Positions 1 through 6,964 of a stretch of 7,052 nt of DNA are shown here, piece after piece. The notes beneath the pieces were generated by a model. It worked only from the letters and a program-made list of their open reading frames with translations, ran no database searches and was not told the DNA's origin. The DNA is from Bacteroidales bacterium (GTDB lineage Bacteria; Bacteroidota; Bacteroidia; Bacteroidales; UBA932): the NCBI GenBank assembly GCA_017555925.1, contig JAFZFL010000247.1:1-7052 (forward strand), written 5' to 3'. How positions within the stretch are numbered: position 1 is the stretch's first letter; each line of letters begins with the position of its first letter. Position numbers and translations under genes: made by a program.

Positions 1-456
1 ACTCCTGCGTTGGCTCATGTGGCATCGGCTGAGGCTATTGCGGCAGTAGAGAAGATTGCAGGCATGGAGGTTGACCCCGTTGATTATTCAAATATCCCTG
101 GTGCTACATATACTTCGCCGGAGATTGCTTCAGTAGGTATAACTGAGAAAAAAGTGAAAGAGGCAGGTATTGCCTATAAGGTTGGCAAATTCCCATTCAC
201 TGCAAGCGGTAAGGCTACCACTGCAGGCGAAAAGGATGGTTTTGTAAAACTTATAATAGATGAGCAGACAGACAAGATTCTTGGAGCCCACCTTATTGGT
301 GCCAATGTTACTGAGATGCTTTCAGGTATAGTACTTGCAAGAAGAATTGGCGCAACTGCCAAGGATATTATTAAAGCAATCCATCCTCATCCTACAATGA
401 GTGAGGGTATTATGGAGGCAGCAGCTGCTGTTCACGGCGAGGCTATCCATATGTAG
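1..456 (+). CDS. lpdA: Dihydrolipoamide dehydrogenase (E3), C-terminal part, 5' end outside window
   Basis: This is the FAD flavoprotein that reoxidises the dihydrolipoyl groups of 2-oxoacid dehydrogenase complexes or the glycine cleavage system, passing electrons to NAD+ in the cytoplasm. The frame is open from base 1, so the TTG at 10 is not a credible start. The visible 151 residues are about one third of the family's usual length of roughly 450-470. They cover the end of the central region (ALAHVASAEA) and the whole C-terminal dimerisation domain, starting near YTSPEIASVG. The catalytic motif HPHPTMSE is at bases 382-405. Its second His (388-390) and the Glu (403-405) correspond to the His-Glu dyad that serves the partner subunit's disulfide. 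The FAD site and redox-active cysteines lie off the left edge, so which complex it serves cannot be judged. A mercuric or glutathione reductase relative is less likely given HPHPTMSE. Confidence 0.95.
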   Translation, partial: TPALAHVASAEAIAAVEKIAGMEVDPVDYSNIPGATYTSPEIASVGITEKKVKEAGIAYKVGKFPFTASGKATTAGEKDGFVKLIIDEQTDKILGAHLIGANVTEMLSGIVLARRIGATAKDIIKAIHPHPTMSEGIMEAAAAVHGEAIHM

Positions 457-475
457 TATATTTGGCATAGGTTTG
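457..475 (+). promoter_or_regulatory. Possible promoter of the bactofilin-menG-menA operon (two TAnnTTTG boxes)
   Basis: Two overlapping-register matches to the Bacteroides -7 consensus TAnnTTTG follow directly after the lpdA stop: TATATTTG at 457-464 and TAGGTTTG at 468-475. They sit in an 11-bp imperfect tandem repeat (8 of 11 identical). No TTTG is seen 19-21 bp upstream of either, so the -33 element is weak or absent. If used, the leader before the bactofilin ATG at 534 would be roughly 50-60 nt. It is equally possible that lpdA transcripts read through, since no convincing terminator lies between. Confidence 0.35.
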
Positions 476-505
476 GGATAGAGCGTGAACTCTACTTTAA
501 AGGGA

Positions 506-521
506 TAATTGTATAATTGTA
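506..521 (+). repeat. Perfect tandem 8-bp repeat in the bactofilin leader
   Basis: TAATTGTA occurs twice back to back (506-513 and 514-521), ending 12 bases before the bactofilin start codon. A weak 5-bp inverted repeat, TAGAG (479-483) and CTCTA (490-494), lies just upstream. The repeat may be chance in AT-rich sequence or may affect translation initiation; no known binding site is recognised. Confidence 0.5.
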
Positions 522-533
522 AATTAGGGCACT

Positions 534-920
534 ATGGCAAAACATGATGTTTCAGTTTCAATAAATGAAATTAGCAGAATCTCTGTAGGAACAGAGGTGA
601 AAGGTAATCTTGTGTCGAAATCTGATATAAGAATAGATGGAACTTTTGAGGGGGATCTTGTAACTACAGGAAAACTTGTAGTAGGAGAGAGTGCAGTTGT
701 AAGGGGAAATATTATTTGTGCAAGTGCTGATATATGGGGAGCTGTTGAAGGTGAGTTCTGCTCCAAGGAGTCAATTACCTTCAAAAGTTCCGGTAAATTT
801 ACAGGAAATCTCAGGACAAATAAAATTTGTATAGAGATGGGTGCCGGATTCAGCGGTAACTGTACAATTATTTCTGATGAAGAGTTTACGGCTATAGCTT
901 CCGGCTATTTCGAGGAATAG
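534..920 (+). CDS. Bactofilin family protein (polymer-forming cytoskeletal protein)
   Basis: The 128-residue product matches the bactofilin/DUF583 family. These proteins fold as a right-handed beta-helix and polymerise without nucleotides into filaments, often at the inner membrane, where they scaffold cell-shape and envelope enzymes. Seen here: a short polar N-terminus of about 15 residues, then the characteristic entry ISVGTEVKGNLVSKSDIRIDG at about 16-36. Next come repeated short beta-strand turns with glycines and alternating Val/Ile up to about residue 115, and a short acidic tail (FEE). There is no signal peptide or transmembrane helix. Length is normal for a small bactofilin. The ATG gives the standard short N-terminus and has an A-rich upstream region with no Shine-Dalgarno. 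The stop is only 2 nt before menG, so co-transcription is very likely. No M23 peptidase gene, a frequent bactofilin partner, is in the window. Confidence 0.92.
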   Translation: MAKHDVSVSINEISRISVGTEVKGNLVSKSDIRIDGTFEGDLVTTGKLVVGESAVVRGNIICASADIWGAVEGEFCSKESITFKSSGKFTGNLRTNKICIEMGAGFSGNCTIISDEEFTAIASGYFEE

Positions 921-922
921 AT

Positions 923-1618
923 ATGGCAAAAAAAGAGGGTGTCAGAGCAATGTTTGACAATATTGCGCCTGAATATGACAAATTGAATCATATATTGTCT
1001 TTAAATATTGACAAACTTTGGCGAAACAAGGCTGTCAATAAAATTGTAGATGTAAAAACCCCGTTGCATGTGCTTGATGTGGCATGTGGAACGGGGGATT
1101 TTACTATAGAGATAGCTCAAAAGGTTCCGGCTGGCAGTGTGGTTACAGGTATCGACCTTTCTGAGGGAATGATGAGGATTGGGCGCGAAAAGATTGCTGC
1201 AGCCGGTGTTAATGCTACTATGGAGCAGGGTGATTGTGAGGCCCTGCAATATGCAGACAACAGTTTTGACCGTATTTCTGTTGGTTTTGGAGTGAGGAAT
1301 TTTGAACATCTTGATCTTGGACTTAAAGAGATGTACAGAGTGCTTAAGCCGGAAGGGAAACTTGTTATTCTGGAGCTCTCTGTGCCGTCAAATTCCATTA
1401 TAAGATGGTTTTACAAGTTATATTTTCTTAAGATATTACCCACAATTGGTGGATGGATATCAGGTAATAGGGGAGCATATGAGTATTTGCCTGCATCTGT
1501 TTTAAGATTCCCTATGCCATTGGAGTTTATACCAATGATGTATGATGCCGGATTCGCCAAAGTTGAGCACATATCCCTTTCATTTGGTATTTGCAGAATG
1601 TATATTGGCTATAAATGA
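923..1618 (+). CDS. menG: Demethylmenaquinone methyltransferase (MenG/UbiE family)
   Basis: This SAM-dependent class I methyltransferase catalyses the last step of menaquinone synthesis, C-methylation of demethylmenaquinol at the inner membrane. The 231 residues match the family length. Visible motifs are the N-terminal UbiE signature with YDKLNHILS and WR (about 18-34), the SAM-binding loop LDVACGTGD (51-59), the acidic residue ending strand 2 in GIDLSEGMM (D78), GD at 103-104, and the family block VGFGVRNFEHLDLGL leading to RVLKPEGKLVILELS (about 120-152). The C-terminus SFGICRMYIGYK is typical. The UbiE name also covers ubiquinone synthesis, but Bacteroidota make menaquinone and menA lies 35 nt downstream, so the menaquinone role is preferred. 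The start is 2 nt after the bactofilin stop, and the predicted N-terminus MAKKEGVRAMFDNIAP fits the family. Confidence 0.95.
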   Translation: MAKKEGVRAMFDNIAPEYDKLNHILSLNIDKLWRNKAVNKIVDVKTPLHVLDVACGTGDFTIEIAQKVPAGSVVTGIDLSEGMMRIGREKIAAAGVNATMEQGDCEALQYADNSFDRISVGFGVRNFEHLDLGLKEMYRVLKPEGKLVILELSVPSNSIIRWFYKLYFLKILPTIGGWISGNRGAYEYLPASVLRFPMPLEFIPMMYDAGFAKVEHISLSFGICRMYIGYK

Positions 1619-1653
1619 TATAGCCATTTCTATTTGAAAATAATCCCTGTTTT

Positions 1654-2526
1654 ATGAGAAAGTGGATTGAAGCTATGCGTTTGCGTACACTGCCTGTAAG
1701 TATATCGGGTGTGTTTGCCGGTATAGGTTGCGCGGTCTGGTGTGGACATTTCAAATTTATTCCAGCTCTATTGTGCCTGCTGTTTGCCATATTGGCGCAA
1801 ATAGCTTCAAATTTTGCCAATGAGTATTATGATTTTAAGAATGGATTGGACAGGAAGGGCAGAGAGGGTTTCAGAAGGGGTGTTACAGAGGGTGATATAA
1901 CACCTCAGGCAATGAAAATAGCAACATATGCTACACTTGCGGCAGCCGGAGCAGTGGGGTGTATGATGCTTTTTTATGGTCCGTTGTGGCTGGTTTTTGC
2001 AGGTTCGGCTATTGGTGTTTTTGCTTTGGCATACAGTGCCGGTCCATATCCTTTGTCACATCACGGATTGGGTGATTTGGCAGTGGTGCTCTTCTTTGGA
2101 GTTGTGCCTGTTACACTTACCTGCTATCTGCAGGAGGAGGGGTGGAGCTTTTTGCAATACTCACTTCCTGTATCTTTTGCTGTAGGATTGCTTGCTGCCA
2201 ATGTCCTTATTGTAAATAATTACAGGGATATTAATGATGATGCCGCTGTTGGCAAACGTACTACGGCTGTAATTTGGGGCAGAAAAGTGATGGGATGGGT
2301 ATATTTGCTGTCTGGAATGGCTGCAATGTTAATAATGATGCGGGTATGGATAGAATTGCCGCTATACTCCTGTATTGTTCCTGTGGTTTATTTGGTGTGC
2401 CATATTATGACCTGGCTTAGGTTGGTTTCATCATATGGTGCTGCCCTTAATCCGGTATTGGGCAGGAGTGCCATTAATCTGCTGCTCTTTTCTATAATGC
2501 TTTTTGCAGTTTTTCTGATTGATTAA
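1654..2526 (+). CDS. menA: 1,4-dihydroxy-2-naphthoate polyprenyltransferase MenA
   Basis: This UbiA-superfamily integral membrane enzyme joins a polyprenyl diphosphate tail to 1,4-dihydroxy-2-naphthoate with loss of CO2, giving demethylmenaquinol, the substrate of the neighbouring MenG. The 290 residues are predicted to form about eight or nine hydrophobic helices. The first Asp-rich motif runs from N53 through N56, D60, G64 and D66 (NFANEYYDFKNGLD). It is followed by GREGFRRGVTEGDI, which is typical of Bacteroidota MenA. The second motif is NNYRDINDDAAVGKRT (about 188-203). The second residue of the NDxxD core is Glu (E57), a conservative change. The N-terminus KWIEAMRLRTLPVS supports the ATG at 1654 rather than the internal ATG at 1675. 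The 35 nt after menG holds no clear promoter or terminator, so the two are probably co-transcribed. The last codons converge on the BASS gene and overlap it by 4 bp. Confidence 0.94.
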   Translation: MRKWIEAMRLRTLPVSISGVFAGIGCAVWCGHFKFIPALLCLLFAILAQIASNFANEYYDFKNGLDRKGREGFRRGVTEGDITPQAMKIATYATLAAAGAVGCMMLFYGPLWLVFAGSAIGVFALAYSAGPYPLSHHGLGDLAVVLFFGVVPVTLTCYLQEEGWSFLQYSLPVSFAVGLLAANVLIVNNYRDINDDAAVGKRTTAVIWGRKVMGWVYLLSGMAAMLIMMRVWIELPLYSCIVPVVYLVCHIMTWLRLVSSYGAALNPVLGRSAINLLLFSIMLFAVFLID

Positions 2527-3392
2527 TTTTCAAGTGCGGCTTTTTTCTTTTTTATTATACCAACGTACGAAAGAAGAATCACATTCATAAGAAGTGCGTA
2601 TATTATTGCCGGTATGGCCATCTCCCCGCTATTGAAAATAAATGGCGATGAAGCTATAGCAATGGCCTGAGCAGCATTTTGCATACCTACCTCTATTACA
2701 ATTGTACGGCGTATTGCTTTGCTTGTACCGCTAATGTATGAGAGAATGGAACTGCATATCATTGCCATAAGAATGAGAACTGTTATTGTAAGACCCAGTA
2801 CGGTAAAGTTGTCAATAATCTCTTGTGTATATTGAATGAAAAAGACCAGTGCCAGAACCATCAGGGCCGGGAGTGCAAGTTTGCCTAAAAACTTATTCAC
2901 TTTTTCAGCTCTCTTTGGAAGGAACTTTTTAAAAAAGAATCCTGCCAAAAGTGGAACAAACAGCAGAAGCAGATTCTGTACAATAAGTTTTCCAACTGGC
3001 AGAACTACCTCAATACCGCTTTGGCTGGAGATGAAATTTGATACAAACTCCATAATGGCAGGTATTGTAAATAATGTAATTATGCTGCTGCAGGCAGTAA
3101 GTATTATGGAGAGGGCTACATCTCCCTTTACAAGCATAGTGAATACATTGGACGAACTGCCTCCAGGACAACAGGCAATAAGAACCAGTCCCATAAAGTA
3201 TACAGGAGAAAGGTCCAATGCCCAAGCCAATGCAAAAGCAATAGCCGGCAATATGATAATCTGTCCGGTGAGTCCTACGGCTACAGCTCGTGGATTGCGG
3301 GCCACATTCTTGAAGGATTCCATACTCAGTTCACTTCCTAATAGGAACATAAGAACCAGCAGGATAGGCATTACAATCCAGATTGTGTTCAT
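2523..3392 (-). CDS. BASS-family transporter (bile acid:sodium symporter fold)
   Basis: This inner-membrane secondary transporter belongs to the bile acid:Na+ symporter superfamily. The ATG at 3392-3390 gives 289 residues; a TTG three codons upstream would add only three residues and is less likely. About nine or ten hydrophobic helices are visible, starting at residue 4. Key motifs are CCPGGSSSN (74-82) at the first helix crossover and EVGMQN (233-238) in the second half. In the crystallised bacterial homologue ASBT-NM the equivalent Glu, Gln and Asn residues bind sodium, so Na+-coupled transport is a reasonable inference. The substrate is not shown: bacterial members carry several organic anions, and bile acid should not be assumed. 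A highly basic tail (KKKKAALEN) marks the cytoplasmic C-terminus. The start is 9 nt after the glycosyltransferase stop, so it appears to be the last gene of a three-gene operon. Confidence 0.9.
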   Translation of the reverse strand: MNTIWIVMPILLVLMFLLGSELSMESFKNVARNPRAVAVGLTGQIIILPAIAFALAWALDLSPVYFMGLVLIACCPGGSSSNVFTMLVKGDVALSIILTACSSIITLFTIPAIMEFVSNFISSQSGIEVVLPVGKLIVQNLLLLFVPLLAGFFFKKFLPKRAEKVNKFLGKLALPALMVLALVFFIQYTQEIIDNFTVLGLTITVLILMAMICSSILSYISGTSKAIRRTIVIEVGMQNAAQAIAIASSPFIFNSGEMAIPAIIYALLMNVILLSYVGIIKKKKAALEN

Positions 3393-3401
3393 ACAATGCA
3401 A

Positions 3402-4352
3402 CTATATGGTTTCACGTATATGGTACTTGTTTCTTTCATTTGCATTACGGCTCACAAGTTCGGCAAGAAATCCTGTGAGGAAGAGCTGTACTCCAATGAT
3501 AAGAGCTACCAATGCCAGATAGAATAGAGGTTGGTCGGTTACAGCTCTGAATTTCAAGCCCTGAGCCTGTGCTATAACTTTGTCTATAATAATCCAGACA
3601 GATATTATAGCACCAACAAGGAATGTAAGTGAACCCATAAGCCCAAAGAAATGCATAGGTTTCTTGCCAAATCGGGAAAGAAACCATAGACTTATGAGGT
3701 CAAGATAGCCATTTACAAAGCGCTCCAGACCAAATTTGCTCTTTCCAAATTTGCGCACGTGGTGTTGCACAACCTTCTCTCCAATATTGCCGAATCCTGC
3801 ATTCTTGGCCAGATATGGAATATAGCGGTGCATTTCGCCATAGACTTCAATATTCTTTACTACCTCATTTCTGTAGGCTTTCAAGCCGCAGTTCATATCG
3901 TGCAATTTAATGCCGGTTACTTTGCGTGCTGTAGCATTATAGATTTTTGAAGGGATGTTTTTGGAAAATTTATTGTCGAACCTTTTTTTCTTCCAACCGC
4001 TTACAAGATCATAGCCATCCTCCTTTATCATCCTGTACAATTCCGGAATTTCATTTGGGTCGTCCTGCAAATCGGCATCCATGGTAATGACAACATCTCC
4101 TTGTGCAGCCTCAAAACCACAATAGAGAGCTGCAGATTTGCCGTAGTTCCTTCTGAAACAGATACCTTTTATATTGCTGTTGCTTCCCGACAGCTCCTTG
4201 ATTCTCCTCCATGAAGAGTCTGTGCTGCCGTCATTAACCATTATTATTTCATATGTAGTGACCATTCTGGACATTACACTGCTTATGCCATCTACAAGCT
4301 CCTGAAGAGACTCCTCTTCGTTATATAATGAGATAATTACAGAAATATCCAT
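3402..4352 (-). CDS. Family 2 glycosyltransferase, DPM1/GtrB-like, with two C-terminal TM helices
   Basis: The 316-residue protein matches polyprenyl-phosphate glycosyltransferases of the GT2/GT-A fold, which move a sugar from a nucleotide donor onto a lipid carrier at the cytoplasmic face of the inner membrane. Seen in order: the nucleotide-binding start ISVIISLYNEEESL (about 3-16), VNDGSTDSSW (about 39-48), the metal-binding TMDADLQDDP (about 90-99, DxD-type), HDMNCGLKAYR (about 150-160), GEMHRYIPYLA (about 171-181) and RKFGKSKFGLER (about 199-210). An amphipathic stretch follows, then two transmembrane helices near 233-256 and 275-299, as in GtrB. The sugar and acceptor cannot be read from the sequence. 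No flippase or third glucosyltransferase of a classic gtr cluster is nearby. It starts 2 nt after the DUF4199 stop, and that gene's final GAG GAG codons also form a GAGGAG 5 nt before this ATG. Confidence 0.93.
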   Translation of the reverse strand: MDISVIISLYNEEESLQELVDGISSVMSRMVTTYEIIMVNDGSTDSSWRRIKELSGSNSNIKGICFRRNYGKSAALYCGFEAAQGDVVITMDADLQDDPNEIPELYRMIKEDGYDLVSGWKKKRFDNKFSKNIPSKIYNATARKVTGIKLHDMNCGLKAYRNEVVKNIEVYGEMHRYIPYLAKNAGFGNIGEKVVQHHVRKFGKSKFGLERFVNGYLDLISLWFLSRFGKKPMHFFGLMGSLTFLVGAIISVWIIIDKVIAQAQGLKFRAVTDQPLFYLALVALIIGVQLFLTGFLAELVSRNANERNKYHIRETI

Positions 4353-4354
4353 TG

Positions 4355-4885
4355 TTACTCCTCAATACTATTTTCATCCTCGGTAAAAGGATTTGTCTTT
4401 TTAGTGTATGTAGCAATTATAAGTGAAACAAGAACTCCAAATATAGAGTAATAGAACAAGCTCCAGAAGAGTAAAATTTGAGGAAGTTTGCCGGCTACTG
4501 TATCAAAAGCCTCCAACTGCTCATCGTTGTAGTTTCCGCTATCAATTATAGACTGCATAGCCTCAAGGGATTTGTCAAGCTGATCAGGAAAAAGAAGTGT
4601 AATGCTCAAGAATGCAAAACATGAGCAGATTATTGCGGAGAATACAGATACAAGTGAACCATATCTGAACGACTCTCCATAAGTTATGGTATCAAACTGG
4701 CTTGAATATTGTTTCATAAGATAGTATAGCAGATAGATGCAAGCACCAAACTTGACTGCCCACAAAATTGTTGACACAAATCCGCCAGGAGAAAAAATGA
4801 AACTTATCAATGAATAGATGATTGTAACTGATGATAATATCAGTCCAGCCAGGGCAGCTGACTGCCATTTGTTTACCTTTTCCAT
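4355..4885 (-). CDS. DUF4199 family four-helix membrane protein
   Basis: This 176-residue inner-membrane protein resembles the DUF4199 family, which is found mainly in Bacteroidota and has no established function. Four hydrophobic segments are visible at about 11-31, 36-57, 74-99 and 135-159. The family-like polar motif ITYGESFRYG (67-76) leads into the third helix. A roughly 35-residue polar, partly helical loop (about 100-134) separates helices 3 and 4, and the C-terminus is acidic (TEDENSIEE). The short basic start MEKVNKWQ suggests a cytoplasmic N-terminus. It is the first gene of the minus-strand operon, 2 nt from the glycosyltransferase. DUF4199 genes next to a GT2 gene recur in this phylum, as I recall, so a helper role in the glycosyltransferase reaction or lipid-linked sugar handling is plausible but unproven. 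Confidence 0.8.
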   Translation of the reverse strand: MEKVNKWQSAALAGLILSSVTIIYSLISFIFSPGGFVSTILWAVKFGACIYLLYYLMKQYSSQFDTITYGESFRYGSLVSVFSAIICSCFAFLSITLLFPDQLDKSLEAMQSIIDSGNYNDEQLEAFDTVAGKLPQILLFWSLFYYSIFGVLVSLIIATYTKKTNPFTEDENSIEE

Positions 4886-4916
4886 AAAATACCTATTATT
4901 TTATATATACAGATTG

Positions 4917-4924
4917 CAAAGATA
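4917..4924 (-). promoter_or_regulatory. -7 box for the DUF4199-GT2-BASS operon
   Basis: Read on the minus strand this is TATCTTTG, an exact match to the Bacteroides -7 consensus TAnnTTTG. It lies 31 bp ahead of the DUF4199 start codon, implying a leader of about 25 nt. No good TTTG is present 19-21 bp upstream; the nearest TTTG on this strand is 14 bp away, which is too close. Its upstream region overlaps that of the opposing thrS promoter. Confidence 0.55.
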
Positions 4925-4932
4925 GAAAATAG

Positions 4933-4965
4933 TTTCATCAAATTGATTAAAAATTTATACCTTTG
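4933..4965 (+). promoter_or_regulatory. Bacteroidota-type promoter of thrS
   Basis: TACCTTTG at 4958-4965 matches the TAnnTTTG -7 consensus exactly. TTTC at 4933-4936, one mismatch from the -33 TTTG, is 21 bp upstream, within the usual spacing. Transcription would begin near 4972, leaving a leader of about 30 nt that is A-rich and shows no hairpin, T-box or tRNA-like fold. So no sequence-visible feedback control of thrS like that of E. coli or Bacillus is present. Confidence 0.7.
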
Positions 4966-5002
4966 CACGATTATCTGAAAAATAAGACAATATAAATATA
5001 GT

Positions 5003-6931
5003 ATGATTAACATTACATTTCCCGACGGCAGTGTACGCCAATATGAGGCAGGCGTAAATGGCCTGGATATAGCCAAAAGCATAAGTCCGAGACTTGCTTC
5101 AGATGTTTTGGCTGTTTCTGTTGATAATGAAATTTACGATTTGTTGAGACCCATCAATGCAGATGTTTCAATAAAATTGCACAAATGGGAAGATGCAGAG
5201 GCTAAAAAGACATTCTGGCACTCATCTTCACACCTTATGGCAGAGGCTCTTGAAGCGTTGTTCCCAGGTATCAAATTCGGTATCGGTCCTGCAATTGAAA
5301 CAGGTTTCTACTATGATGTTGACCTTGGTGACAAGACAATAACAGAGGCAGATCTTAAAAAGATTGAGGATAAGATGGTGGAGCTTGCCCGTACAAAAGA
5401 GAATTTTGTAAGAAAGGATATCTCAAAAGCGGAGGCAATGGAAATCTATACTCAAAAGGGTGATGAGTATAAATGTGATCTTATCAAAGATTTGGAGGAT
5501 GGTACAATCACTTTCTATACAAACGGTAACTTTACCGATTTGTGCCGTGGCCCGCACTTGGTTGACACTTCTGTCATAAAAGCTGTGAAATTGACCTCCA
5601 TTGCAGGTGCATACTGGAGAGGAAATGAGAAAAACAAGATGCTGACACGTATATATGGTGTTACATTCCCTAAAAAGTCCATGTTGGATGAGTATATCCA
5701 GATGATGGAGGAGGCAAAGAAACGTGACCACAGAAAATTGGGCAAAGAGTTGGAACTGTTTGCATTTTCACAAAGGGTAGGCCAGGGTCTTCCATTGTGG
5801 TTGCCAAGAGGTGCTGCTTTGCGTGAGAAATTGGAGAACTTCCTTAAAAGTGTTCAGAAACAGCATGGTTACCTTCCTGTAATCACTCCTCATATAGGAC
5901 AGAAAGAGTTGTATGTGACATCTGGTCACTATGCCAAATATGGAGCAGATTCATTCAGACCTATTACCACTCCTCAAGAGGGAGAGGAGTTCTTGCTTAA
6001 ACCTATGAACTGTCCTCACCATTGTGAAATATACAAGACCAAACCACGCTCATACAAAGATCTTCCTTTACGTTTTGCAGAGTTTGGTACTGTATACAGA
6101 TATGAGCAGAGCGGAGAGTTGCATGGCTTGACCCGTGTGCGCGGATTTACTCAGGATGATGCTCACTTGTTTGTAAGACCAGACCAATTGAAAGAGGAGT
6201 TCTGTAAAGTTATTGATATTGTACTTTATATCTTCAAGACTCTTAATTTTGATCAATATACAGCACAGGTTTCATTGAGGGACCCTAACAATAGGGAGAA
6301 GTACATTGGAACTGACGAGAATTGGGAGAGAGCTGAGAGCGCCATTATTGAGGCAGCACAGGAGAAGGGCTTGAATACTGTAGTTGAATATGGTGAGGCT
6401 GCATTCTATGGTCCTAAACTTGACTTTATGGTTAAGGATGCAATTGGAAGAAAATGGCAGTTGGGTACAATTCAGGTAGACTACAACTTGCCTGAACGTT
6501 TCGACCTTGAGTATACAGGTGCTGATGATAAAAAGTATCGTCCGATTATGATTCACAGGGCACCGTTCGGTTCAATGGAGAGATTTGTTGCAGTTCTGTT
6601 GGAGCATACTGGTGGAAAATTGCCATTATGGTTGGCTCCTGACCAAGTGGTTGTATTACCTGTAAGTGAAAAATATAACGAATTTGCAAAAAAAGTTTGT
6701 AATTTACTGAATAATTGCGATATTCGCGCCTCAATTGACGATCGTAACGAAACTATCGGCAAGAAAATCAGGGAGAACGAGTTGAAGAGAATGCCTTACC
6801 AACTTATTGTAGGAGAGAAAGAGGCTTCTCAAGATATGGTTTCTGTAAGAAAGCAAGGTGGTGAGGATCTTGGAGTTATGGGCATAGAGGCTTTCGCTGG
6901 TTTTATAAGGGAAGAGATTAAGAAGCAATGA
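5003..6931 (+). CDS. thrS: Threonyl-tRNA synthetase
   Basis: This class II aminoacyl-tRNA synthetase charges tRNA-Thr in the cytoplasm and removes mis-attached serine. At 642 residues it is full length. The order is a TGS domain from [10 protein letters not shown] (1 to about 60), then the editing domain with H73-SSS-H77 and C181-RGP-H185, matching the E. coli editing residues. The catalytic core follows, with predicted zinc ligands C337 (in MNCPHH), H388 (in DDAHLF) and H518 (in MIHRAPFG). Motif 2 has R366 in VYRYEQSG, and motif 3 has R527 in GSMERF. The anticodon-binding domain runs from about [11 protein letters not shown] to the end. All catalytic and editing residues are present. The ATG fits the conserved family N-terminus exactly. 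It is the first gene of the conserved thrS-infC arrangement and diverges from the DUF4199 operon. Confidence 0.98.
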   Translation: MINITFPDGSVRQYEAGVNGLDIAKSISPRLASDVLAVSVDNEIYDLLRPINADVSIKLHKWEDAEAKKTFWHSSSHLMAEALEALFPGIKFGIGPAIETGFYYDVDLGDKTITEADLKKIEDKMVELARTKENFVRKDISKAEAMEIYTQKGDEYKCDLIKDLEDGTITFYTNGNFTDLCRGPHLVDTSVIKAVKLTSIAGAYWRGNEKNKMLTRIYGVTFPKKSMLDEYIQMMEEAKKRDHRKLGKELELFAFSQRVGQGLPLWLPRGAALREKLENFLKSVQKQHGYLPVITPHIGQKELYVTSGHYAKYGADSFRPITTPQEGEEFLLKPMNCPHHCEIYKTKPRSYKDLPLRFAEFGTVYRYEQSGELHGLTRVRGFTQDDAHLFVRPDQLKEEFCKVIDIVLYIFKTLNFDQYTAQVSLRDPNNREKYIGTDENWERAESAIIEAAQEKGLNTVVEYGEAAFYGPKLDFMVKDAIGRKWQLGTIQVDYNLPERFDLEYTGADDKKYRPIMIHRAPFGSMERFVAVLLEHTGGKLPLWLAPDQVVVLPVSEKYNEFAKKVCNLLNNCDIRASIDDRNETIGKKIRENELKRMPYQLIVGEKEASQDMVSVRKQGGEDLGVMGIEAFAGFIREEIKKQ

Positions 6932-6950
6932 AGTAATAACTAATTAATTT

Positions 6951-6956
6951 AGGAGG
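6951..6956 (+). promoter_or_regulatory. Strong Shine-Dalgarno AGGAGG that sets the infC start
   Basis: A perfect AGGAGG lies in the 33-nt gap after thrS. Eight bases separate it from the ATC at 6965, which is ideal spacing. The frame of that ATC is closed upstream by TAG at 6950-6952 and has no ATG between. Strong Shine-Dalgarno sequences are unusual in Bacteroidota and most starts in this window lack one, so this site helps fix the start. Confidence 0.8.
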
Positions 6957-6964
6957 ATAAGCAT

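Noticed and set aside
2500..2560. Rho-independent terminator after menA
   Set aside because: The T tract at 2541-2553 has no GC-rich hairpin in front of it; only a 4-bp stem (TTGA/TCAA) can be drawn, and the T tract is explained by Lys codons of the opposite gene.
2523..3392. Calling the transporter a bile acid importer linked to gut life
   Set aside because: The fold and sodium-site motifs are clear, but bacterial family members carry varied anions and nothing in the sequence fixes the substrate.
3393..3401. TTG at 3401-3399 as the transporter start
   Set aside because: An ATG three codons later gives the expected short N-terminus before the first helix, and the TTG abuts the glycosyltransferase stop with no supporting signal.
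2836..3522. A 228-codon open frame on the plus strand across the transporter and glycosyltransferase genes
   Set aside because: It lies antisense to two clear minus-strand genes whose motifs are intact, its product resembles no family, and it has no promoter or start context. It is a by-product of codon use on the other strand.
4972..5002. T-box or tRNA-like control element ahead of thrS
   Set aside because: The predicted leader is only about 30 nt, A-rich and without any stem, far too short for a T-box or an E. coli-type operator.
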